Positions 1-5,841 of a stretch of DNA of 11,732 bases are shown here, piece after piece. Made by a program: the position numbers and the translations under genes. This stretch comes from Prevotellaceae bacterium (GTDB taxonomy: Bacteria > Bacteroidota > Bacteroidia > Bacteroidales > Bacteroidaceae): NCBI GenBank assembly GCA_022508635.1, contig JAFLUV010000007.1:1-11732 (forward strand), read 5' to 3'. How positions within the stretch are numbered: position 1 is the stretch's first letter; every line of letters starts with the position of its first letter. The notes under the pieces are model-generated. The model was given only the letters and a program-made list of their open reading frames with translations. It searched no databases and was not told the DNA's origin.

Positions 1-35
1 GAACTCACGTTAATTAGATAGATTGCCGAAATCAT
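1..35 (-). CDS. Possible 5' end of a further gene downstream of comEC (partial)
   Basis: On the minus strand an ATG at 35-33 opens a frame that stays open to the window edge and reads MISAIYLINVS. It starts 4 bases after the comEC stop codon, on the same strand, so it could be the third gene of the rpe-comEC operon. In related Bacteroidales a DHH-family phosphoesterase (NrnA type) often follows comEC, but the eleven visible residues show no diagnostic motif. The other nearby ATG at 39-37 runs into a stop after nine codons. This is a weak call based on position alone. Confidence 0.25.
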   Translation of the reverse strand, partial: MISAIYLINVS

Positions 36-39
36 GCAT

Positions 40-1164
40 CTATCTGGTGCGAAGTCGTACGATAGCAATGAGAAGAACTGCATAGACATGTACGACCATA
101 ATCACGTCTGGGTAAAAGCCAGTTTGTGTTGCACCTGGAACCTTGTCGATGGAATCGACGATGTATTGCTGTACGCTTTCAAGAGTGTTTAGCAGCCTCG
201 AAAGCGGAACAAGGGGCAATGCCAATACAATGAGCGTCATATAAATGATTGCTGTTGTGAGCGGTATGAGTATAACGCTGAAAAATGGAGCAAGTAATGG
301 TAGCTGATGAAAATAATAAAGCGTGAGCGGTGTCGTTCCAAGCTGTGCGATGCAGGATACAGCCAGCATCCTTGCTACCCATGGCAAGTGTGGGAAATTC
401 TCTTCGATTGGTTTCCAGAAGGCAATGATGAAGAAGACGGCAGTGAAAGACAGTTGGAAGCTAATGCTGAACAAGGCTTCAGGGGACACCAGCAGTATGA
501 TGATGGCACTCAACGCCAGTGGATGCAGAGGATCAGTCTTGTATTGTAGAAGCCATGTGATGGTGAAGACGGATAGCATGATGGCTGCCCTTACTAATGA
601 AACAGGCATTCCAACGACCAGAGTATACCCCCATAAAATAGACAAGATAAAGGGTAGTGCATAGCATCGCCAACGACTGTGACTCACCCAACGGATAAAA
701 ATGAGATGTAGCAAACCATATAGAATACCTAAATGCATGCCGCTCAGTGCCAACAGGTGGCTGATACCTGCACGGGCATAGGCTTGACGTGTCTCACGTT
801 TCAATCCGTCCCTGTGTCCAAGAACTAGTGCAGAGCACAGAGCCAGAGCATTCGGCGATAAATGAGATTTTTCGAGCCTGTTTATCAGGGAGGCTTGTAT
901 CTCTCCTGCTTTTCGCGTAATCACATTTCCTCCTGTCTGTTCACGGCTTGATTCGTGGCAGACCGAAATCCTGCTGCATCCGATGAGTAGCCAGACGATA
1001 ATTGTCAGGATGTCATGCAGATGGCGTGAGTTGCGTAGCCATAGGCATGCAATGAGAATAACCGCAAGCAGGGGCAAATAATAGGGTAGAGGAAAGTATT
1101 CCCCTACAACAATACCAGTCGCAAGCAATAAGGCACACCAGAGCAGCGGATGCTGTACAATCAT
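40..1164 (-). CDS. comEC: Short ComEC/Rec2-family competence membrane channel protein
   Basis: 374-residue polytopic inner-membrane protein of the ComEC/Rec2 family, whose members carry single-stranded DNA into the cytoplasm during transformation. Two or three membrane helices lie at the N-terminus (about residues 5-65). The competence domain follows, with the signature HLLALSGMHLG at 136-146, PVSLVRAAIM at 187-196, SFQLSFTAVF at 235-244 and TTPLTLYYFHQLP at 277-289. The frame is open upstream to 1272, but that would overlap rpe by 83 bases with non-membrane sequence; the ATG at 1164-1162 gives a proper membrane N-terminus and a 25-base gap after rpe. Only about 25 residues separate the third helix from the competence domain, so the usual extracellular OB-fold (DUF4131) is absent or vestigial, and there is no C-terminal metallo-beta-lactamase-like domain. 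Family membership is firm. A role in DNA uptake is inferred, since no other competence gene is present. Confidence 0.9.
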   Translation of the reverse strand: MIVQHPLLWCALLLATGIVVGEYFPLPYYLPLLAVILIACLWLRNSRHLHDILTIIVWLLIGCSRISVCHESSREQTGGNVITRKAGEIQASLINRLEKSHLSPNALALCSALVLGHRDGLKRETRQAYARAGISHLLALSGMHLGILYGLLHLIFIRWVSHSRWRCYALPFILSILWGYTLVVGMPVSLVRAAIMLSVFTITWLLQYKTDPLHPLALSAIIILLVSPEALFSISFQLSFTAVFFIIAFWKPIEENFPHLPWVARMLAVSCIAQLGTTPLTLYYFHQLPLLAPFFSVILIPLTTAIIYMTLIVLALPLVPLSRLLNTLESVQQYIVDSIDKVPGATQTGFYPDVIMVVHVYAVLLIAIVRLRTR

Positions 1165-1189
1165 AGCATGGATGAAGGCGTGCAGAGTG

Positions 1190-1831
1190 TTAGAGTGCGG
1201 ACAGGGCTTCGCATGCCTTGGCAGGATCGGGTGCAGAGAAGATGTAGTTGCCTGCCACAAGCACATCGGCACCGGCAGCCTTCAACAGACGTCCCGTTTC
1301 AAGGTTCACGCCGCCATCCACCTCAATGAGTGCTTTACTGCCAGTACGGTTAAGCAACTGGCGCAACTTTTCCACCTTTTCGAGCGTATGTGGAATGAAC
1401 TTTTGCCCGCCGAAGCCTGGGTTAACGCTCATCAGCAGTATTAAGTCTACATCGGCAGCAATGTCCTCCAGTACCGAGACGGGTGTTGCAGGGTTGAGTG
1501 TCACGCCGGCCTTCATGCCAGCCTCGTGAATCTGTCCGACTACGCGATGCAAATGCGGACAAGTTTCGTAATGCACGTTCATCAGGTAGGCTCCGAGTGC
1601 CTTGACCTCGTCCACGAACTTCTCAGGCTGAACTATCATCATGTGCACGTCCAATGGCTTTTGACAAATACGGGCGACATGTTTCAGGACAGGGAAACCA
1701 AATGATATGTTTGGAACGAACACGCCATCCATGACATCAATGTGGAGCCAATCGGCAGAACTCTGGTTGAACCACTTCATCTCCGCCTCAAGATTGGCGA
1801 AGTTGGCAGAGAGCAAGGAAGGAGAAATCAT
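1190..1831 (-). CDS. rpe: Ribulose-phosphate 3-epimerase
   Basis: Cytoplasmic TIM-barrel enzyme that interconverts D-ribulose 5-phosphate and D-xylulose 5-phosphate in the pentose phosphate pathway. At 213 residues it has the normal family length. The N-terminal ISPSLLSANF is the family hallmark. Metal and catalytic residues are visible: H30 and D32 in HIDVMDG, H63 in DVHMM and D172 in VDGG, with D32 and D172 as the expected acid/base pair. MSVNPGFGGQ (134-143) and the C-terminal ADVLVAGNYIF (188-198) are phosphate-binding segments. The start at 1831 places the hallmark immediately after the initiator Met, and no longer start is needed. It is first in a minus-strand pair with comEC (25-base gap). 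The pairing is probably only co-transcription, with no metabolic link evident. Confidence 0.98.
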   Translation of the reverse strand: MISPSLLSANFANLEAEMKWFNQSSADWLHIDVMDGVFVPNISFGFPVLKHVARICQKPLDVHMMIVQPEKFVDEVKALGAYLMNVHYETCPHLHRVVGQIHEAGMKAGVTLNPATPVSVLEDIAADVDLILLMSVNPGFGGQKFIPHTLEKVEKLRQLLNRTGSKALIEVDGGVNLETGRLLKAAGADVLVAGNYIFSAPDPAKACEALSAL

Positions 1832-1980
1832 GTTAAGTAACTGTTATGTTGTGGAGTTGAGGCCGAAATGTGCGTGCAAACTGGCGTATCTTTGCCAGAA
1901 CTGCTGTGCTTGGCTGAAGAAAAGGTAAGGGTAGAGTTTGTTCCATAGGCACGATTCTTAAAACAGATGTTTACAGTTTG

Positions 1981-2026
1981 CAAATATAGTTTTGTTATAC
2001 TTTTATTTATAAAACGGACAAAGGTA
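1981..2026 (-). promoter_or_regulatory. Candidate -7 elements of an rpe promoter
   Basis: Read on the minus strand, TATATTTG at 1988-1981 and TACCTTTG at 2026-2019 both match the Bacteroidetes -7 consensus TAnnTTTG. Neither has a good TTTG at the -33 position with a 19-21 base spacer, so the strength is uncertain. Use of the first would give a leader of roughly 140 bases before the rpe start. Confidence 0.35.
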
Positions 2027-2321
2027 CCTGATTATTGTATAGTCTTAGAAGAAGAATACATTTCTTGCTAATTTAGATTTTCAAGAAATAAGGGGAATAC
2101 ATAGAGTCATTTTGCATATATCCGATAAACACATAGAAGATTGCAAGTTAAATAGATTCACTATGTTCCAAGTCATCAAGTATAAATTACTGTAAGCGCC
2201 TGGTTAACAAATGAATAAATATATGCAAGAGTTGTTGTTCCGTTTAGTAAGGCTCTGTAATTTCAAGGTTTGAAAGACAAAGTGTTACCTTTCTCGTCTT
2301 ATTTAGGAAAGCAAAGAATGT

Positions 2322-2352
2322 TTTGCCAAATGTAAAAAATGTACTAATTTTG
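2322..2352 (+). promoter_or_regulatory. Bacteroidetes sigma-70-type promoter for dnaA
   Basis: TTTG at 2322-2325, a 19-base spacer, and TAATTTTG at 2345-2352 match the Bacteroidetes primary promoter consensus (TTTG at -33, TAnnTTTG at -7) exactly. Transcription would start near 2358-2360, leaving a leader of about 100 bases that is very A/T-rich just before the dnaA ATG, as is usual for efficient translation in this phylum. It probably drives dnaA, the nitroreductase fusion and folB together. Confidence 0.75.
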
Positions 2353-2461
2353 CATCGTCATTGTCGGAGTTGTCCAAACTTATATAGAAGGGGGAACAGA
2401 CAGCGTCAAGTACTGATATACATTATATTTATAATTTAAATTAAAATACGCATTCGCTGGA

Positions 2462-3862
2462 ATGACGGAAGATGCACAGATATTATGGTCGCGTTGCATG
2501 GAGATGTTTCGCTGCAACGTGACAGAACAGCAATACCAGACTTGGTTTTCACCGATGAAGATCAAGTCGTACGATGCTGTTCAGAAGGAACTAACGGTCT
2601 ATATACCGTCTCAGTTCTTCTTTGAGTATCTTGAGGAGCATTTCCGTCGACTGATTCATATTACCATCGGACGTTTTTTTGGTAATGATGTCTCACTCTC
2701 CTATATGGTAGAGGTTGCAGACAATGTGATGGTAAGCCAAGAGAGCGACAACGCAACGGTGCTACCGACAGTGACATCGGCTTGCGAAGGTAACAAGTCT
2801 CCTGATCTTGCACAGGCGGTAGGTCCAGCAGAGGATCTTGACTCGCAGCTTAACAAACGCCAGAACTTCAGTAATTTTATTGAAGGTTCCAGCAACAAGC
2901 TCCCTCGCAGTGTAGGGCAGGCTATTGCCGAGCATCCCGAACAGCAGACTTTTAACCCGCTCTTCATTTATGGTCCGAGCGGAGTAGGCAAGACACATCT
3001 TGTCAATGCCATTGGCTTGCATACAAAGGAATTACACCCCGAAAAGCGTGTCCTTTATCTGAGTGCTCATCTTTTTATGGTGCAGTTCACCGATGCGCGT
3101 AATCGTAATGTATTCAATGACTTCATACATTTCTATCAGAGCATAGACATGCTCATCGTTGATGATGTGCAGGAACTGGTTGGCATGAAGGGTACGCAGA
3201 ATGCTTTCTTCCATATATTCAACCATTTGCGGCAGAACGGCAAGCAGATCATAATGACTTGTGATCGCCCGCCTGTTGCCCTTCAAGGCTTGGAGGATCG
3301 CCTTATCACGCGCTTTAAGAGTGGGCTAATGGCAGAGATGGAACGTCCGGAGGAGAGCTTGCGGCGCAGTATTCTACGTAGCATAGTGAAACACGACGGC
3401 TTGAATATCCCAGATGAAGTGCTGGATTACATTTCTGGAAATGTTACGGGTAGTGTTCGTGAACTGGAGGGTATTATTCATAGCCTTTTGGCATACTCTG
3501 TCGTATACAGTAGAGATGTAGACTTATCATTTGCCCAATGTATATTGGCTGGTCGTGTGAAGGTGGAGAAGAAAGCCATCACTATTGATCAGATTATCAG
3601 TTGTACCTGTGAATACTTTAACGTTCGGGAGGATGAACTCTTCGGCAAAAGCCGTAAGGCGAACATTGTTATCGTCCGTCAGATGAGTATGTACCTTGCT
3701 CATAAGCACACAAAACTCACTACCAGTAAAATTGGTGTATACGTGGGTAACCGTGACCATGCTACTGTACTGCACGGTATTAAAACTATTGATGGGCGGC
3801 TGAAGGTGGACAAAGAGCTGCGTCAGCACCTTAGTGAATTGGAAAAGAAACTAATGAGTTAA
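2462..3862 (+). CDS. dnaA: Chromosomal replication initiator protein DnaA
   Basis: 466-residue AAA+ initiator that binds DnaA boxes at oriC, melts the duplex and recruits the helicase. Domain I (about 1-85, with YQTWFSPM near the start) mediates self-association. A low-complexity linker, roughly 90-130, is domain II. Domain III has Walker A GPSGVGKTH (171-179), Walker B LIVDDVQ (231-237), sensor I MTCDRPP (265-271), the arginine-finger box TRF with R284, and sensor II VRELEG with R333. Domain IV ends with the DNA-binding signature GNRDHATVLHGIKTI (429-443). Length and all key residues are normal. The ATG at 2462 is preceded by an A/T-rich leader and the protein aligns from its first residues. 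The next gene starts 7 bases after the stop, so the three genes 2462-5476 are likely one transcript. Confidence 0.98.
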   Translation: MTEDAQILWSRCMEMFRCNVTEQQYQTWFSPMKIKSYDAVQKELTVYIPSQFFFEYLEEHFRRLIHITIGRFFGNDVSLSYMVEVADNVMVSQESDNATVLPTVTSACEGNKSPDLAQAVGPAEDLDSQLNKRQNFSNFIEGSSNKLPRSVGQAIAEHPEQQTFNPLFIYGPSGVGKTHLVNAIGLHTKELHPEKRVLYLSAHLFMVQFTDARNRNVFNDFIHFYQSIDMLIVDDVQELVGMKGTQNAFFHIFNHLRQNGKQIIMTCDRPPVALQGLEDRLITRFKSGLMAEMERPEESLRRSILRSIVKHDGLNIPDEVLDYISGNVTGSVRELEGIIHSLLAYSVVYSRDVDLSFAQCILAGRVKVEKKAITIDQIISCTCEYFNVREDELFGKSRKANIVIVRQMSMYLAHKHTKLTTSKIGVYVGNRDHATVLHGIKTIDGRLKVDKELRQHLSELEKKLMS

Positions 3863-3869
3863 TGGAATT

Positions 3870-5117
3870 ATGGATATCAGACATCGGCGGACTATTCGCA
3901 AGTACACTCAGCAACCCGTTAGCGATGAGCTGCTGAATCGTTTGATAGAAGATGCATCACGCACACAGACGATGGGCAACCTGCAACTATACAGTGTTGT
4001 CGTGACACGTTCTGCTGCAATGAAGGAAATGTTGGCGCCTGCCCATTTCTGTCAACCAATGGTGACGCAAGCACCTGTTGTGCTGACCATTTGTGCCGAT
4101 TACCGTCGTACTACCGATTGGTGCCTGCAGCGTCAAGCTACTCCCGGCTATGGAAATGTGTTGAGCTTCCTTAATGCTGCAACTGATGCATTACTCTTCA
4201 CGCAGACATTCTGTTGTTTAGCAGAAGAAGAGGGGCTTGGAATCTGTTTCCTCGGTACGACCATCTATCAGCCACAGACCATTATCACTACATTGGAATT
4301 GCCGGAATTAGTTTTCCCTGTTGCAACTCTTACCGTGGGATGGCCAGCAGAGCAGCCCAACCAAACAGACCGTCTCCCGCTTCAAGCCATCCTGCATCAA
4401 GAGACTTATAGTGCCTTCACTCCGGAGCGTATAGATGCCTGTTATACTAAGCGCGAATCATTGCAAGAAAACAAGCATTTCGTGGAGATTAATAATAAGG
4501 AAACGTTGGCTCAGGTCTTTACTGACATCCGATATACTCGTAAGGATAATGAGTCGATGTCCGATGGGCTTCTCACATCATTGATCAGCCAGAAGTTCCT
4601 GCGGCATGATGCTTTGCAAGGCAGTGCGCCAACCGTTATGGAGCGTCGTCCTGATGTGTTGGAATGCGATGTGGTACGCTTTCAAAACAAGAAGGAGAAA
4701 TGGGTGGCTTTTGTCGGTCTGCTTGATAATGCCCCTTACGAGATTTTTACAGGTTTGCAGGATGATGACGAAGGTATTGCCATACCGAAAAGTGTGCAGA
4801 AGGGTTTCATCGTGAAGCATTACGATCGTGATGGCCAGAAACGTTATGACTTCCAGTTCGTTAACAAACGTGGTTATAAAACTACAATCGAAGGATTGAG
4901 TGAACGTTTTAATCCTGAGTATTGGGACTATGCCAAGCTTATCAGTGGTGTTTTACGCTATCGTATGCCTATTGATCATGTTATCCGTCTTATTTCCTCC
5001 CTTCAGTTGGAAAATGATACGATTAACTCTTGGACTGCCGGTGTGGCTCGTGTGCTGAAGAAGTATCTTCCAGATGCGCCACAACTTCCCGACGAAGAAG
5101 ATACGGAGCAGAAATGA
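3870..5117 (+). CDS. Nitroreductase-family protein fused to a class II ribonucleotide reductase tail-like domain
   Basis: 415-residue protein with two parts. Residues 1-245 are a flavin nitroreductase (NfrA/FMN-reductase type): RHRRTIRKYT at 4-13 is the N-terminal phosphate-binding motif of FMN, followed by GICFLGT (124-130), GWP (157-159) and a C-terminal extension ETLAQVFTDIRYTRKDNE (211-228). Residues about 255-400 resemble the C-terminal tail (TSCPD-like) of Bacteroidetes adenosylcobalamin-dependent ribonucleotide reductase NrdJ: RRPDVLECDVVRFQNKKEKW, then PYEIFTGL, RYDFQFVNKRGYKTTIEGL, WDYAKLISGVLRYRMPIDHV and INSWTAGVARVLKKYLPD. The catalytic RNR barrel is missing, and so is the extreme Cys-rich CxxC tail. 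It starts 7 bases after dnaA and overlaps folB by 4 bases. Reductase activity on a quinone or nitro compound is plausible; the role of the tail is unknown. It could be a working fusion or the scar of a deletion between neighbouring genes. The domain calls are from memory of family sequences. Confidence 0.87.
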   Translation: MDIRHRRTIRKYTQQPVSDELLNRLIEDASRTQTMGNLQLYSVVVTRSAAMKEMLAPAHFCQPMVTQAPVVLTICADYRRTTDWCLQRQATPGYGNVLSFLNAATDALLFTQTFCCLAEEEGLGICFLGTTIYQPQTIITTLELPELVFPVATLTVGWPAEQPNQTDRLPLQAILHQETYSAFTPERIDACYTKRESLQENKHFVEINNKETLAQVFTDIRYTRKDNESMSDGLLTSLISQKFLRHDALQGSAPTVMERRPDVLECDVVRFQNKKEKWVAFVGLLDNAPYEIFTGLQDDDEGIAIPKSVQKGFIVKHYDRDGQKRYDFQFVNKRGYKTTIEGLSERFNPEYWDYAKLISGVLRYRMPIDHVIRLISSLQLENDTINSWTAGVARVLKKYLPDAPQLPDEEDTEQK

Positions 5118-5476
5118 ACTTCTGCATTACTATTGATCGCCTTAAGCTCCATGCTTGTCATGGTGTCTTGCCCCAAGAGCGAATCGTAGGGGCAGACTTC
5201 TATGTTACGATTTGTGCTCAGGTGGAGGTAGAGTCTTCGGCTTGGCAGGATGATTGTTTGGAGGGTACAACGAACTACGCAGACATTGTCGCCATTGTTC
5301 GACGCGAGATGGCCATTCCTTCCAATCTTTTAGAGCATGTAGCTGCAAGAATAGCATCGTCCATTCTTGCAGAATGTTCCGCAGTTTCTACTGTTTCCGT
5401 CACTTTGGAGAAAGAGAACCCTCCACTTGGTGTACTTTGTCGGAGAATTAGTGTTAAAATAGAACAATCGAGGTAA
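5114..5476 (+). CDS. folB: Dihydroneopterin aldolase
   Basis: 120-residue cytoplasmic enzyme of folate synthesis that cleaves 7,8-dihydroneopterin to 6-hydroxymethyl-dihydropterin and glycolaldehyde. Family landmarks are LHACHGVLPQER (12-23, with the conserved Glu at 22), the TTNYADI segment (52-58) carrying the pterin-site Tyr54, LLEHVAARIA (72-81) and the catalytic Lys100 in LEKENPP. The frame is open back to 5030, but the ATG at 5114 gives the normal family N-terminus and length. That ATG overlaps the stop codon of the preceding gene in an ATGA junction, which points to translational coupling. It is the last gene of the dnaA transcript; the following gene has its own promoter-like element. 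Confidence 0.95.
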   Translation: MNFCITIDRLKLHACHGVLPQERIVGADFYVTICAQVEVESSAWQDDCLEGTTNYADIVAIVRREMAIPSNLLEHVAARIASSILAECSAVSTVSVTLEKENPPLGVLCRRISVKIEQSR

Positions 5477-5516
5477 GTTTTTTGCTTTGAAAAGGCGTAA
5501 AGACAATTATTTTGTG

Positions 5517-5524
5517 TAATTTTG
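5517..5524 (+). promoter_or_regulatory. Candidate -7 element upstream of the oad operon
   Basis: TAATTTTG matches the Bacteroidetes -7 consensus TAnnTTTG. TTTG sequences occur upstream at 5481-5484 and 5486-5489, but the spacer to the nearer one is 27 bases rather than 19-21, so the -33 part is poor. Transcription would begin near 5530, giving an A/T-rich leader of about 25 bases before oadG. No terminator-like hairpin was seen between folB and this site, so readthrough from the dnaA transcript is possible. Confidence 0.5.
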
Positions 5525-5556
5525 CGCCGAATTATAAATTTAAACATATTAAAGAT

Positions 5557-5811
5557 ATGAATTATATCGGATTAGGTGTTCAACTGATGATTGTCGGGAT
5601 GAGTACGGTCTTTTTGATTCTCCTTATTGTGATATGGGGAGGTAAGTTACTCATTAAGGTTGTCAATAAAGTGGCACCAGAAGAGGTTGTGCTTCCAAAG
5701 GGAACAGCTGCTCCCAGTGCAGTGGATAGCAATACAATGGCAGTACTTCAGCAAGTAGTAAGTCAGATAACGGGTGGCAAGGGTCATGTCTCTTCTGCCA
5801 AGCGCATATAA
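5557..5811 (+). CDS. oadG: OadG-family gamma subunit of a sodium-pumping decarboxylase
   Basis: 84-residue small membrane protein. One N-terminal transmembrane helix spans about residues 5-27 (GVQLMIVGMSTVFLILLIVI), followed by a charged Lys-rich stretch and a soluble tail. This is the shape of OadG, which holds the biotin-carrying alpha subunit to the membrane beta subunit. The family has weak sequence conservation, so the call rests on the GLG...GMSTVF...L pattern, the length, and the position immediately before oadA and oadB. The frame is open upstream from a TTG at 5512, but that codon overlaps the -7 promoter element; the ATG at 5557 sits just before the membrane helix. The gap to the next gene is 30 bases. 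Confidence 0.87.
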   Translation: MNYIGLGVQLMIVGMSTVFLILLIVIWGGKLLIKVVNKVAPEEVVLPKGTAAPSAVDSNTMAVLQQVVSQITGGKGHVSSAKRI

Positions 5812-5841
5812 GTTAAATAAGTAGTTTTTCAAGATAACACG

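Larger units (their letters stand above)
1832..2461. other. AT-rich divergent intergenic region between rpe and dnaA
   Basis: About 630 bases with no convincing gene; the short open frames have no recognisable protein. It contains a canonical dnaA promoter near its right end and weaker -7-like elements facing rpe. A small palindrome TTTCAAGGTTTGAAA lies at 2261-2275 and a second, AATTTAAATT, at 2433-2442 in the dnaA leader. I looked for DnaA boxes (TTATnCACA and its complement) because dnaA is adjacent and saw no cluster of close matches, so an origin is not supported. Confidence 0.6.

Noticed and set aside
1165..1272. Longer N-terminus for ComEC starting at 1272
   Set aside because: It would overlap rpe by 83 bases and add a hydrophilic Pro/His/Cys-rich segment untypical of the family; the ATG at 1164 is preferred.
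1832..2461. Chromosomal replication origin next to dnaA
   Set aside because: The region is AT-rich, but I found no cluster of close matches to TTATnCACA; GC-skew over the chromosome would be needed to place the origin.
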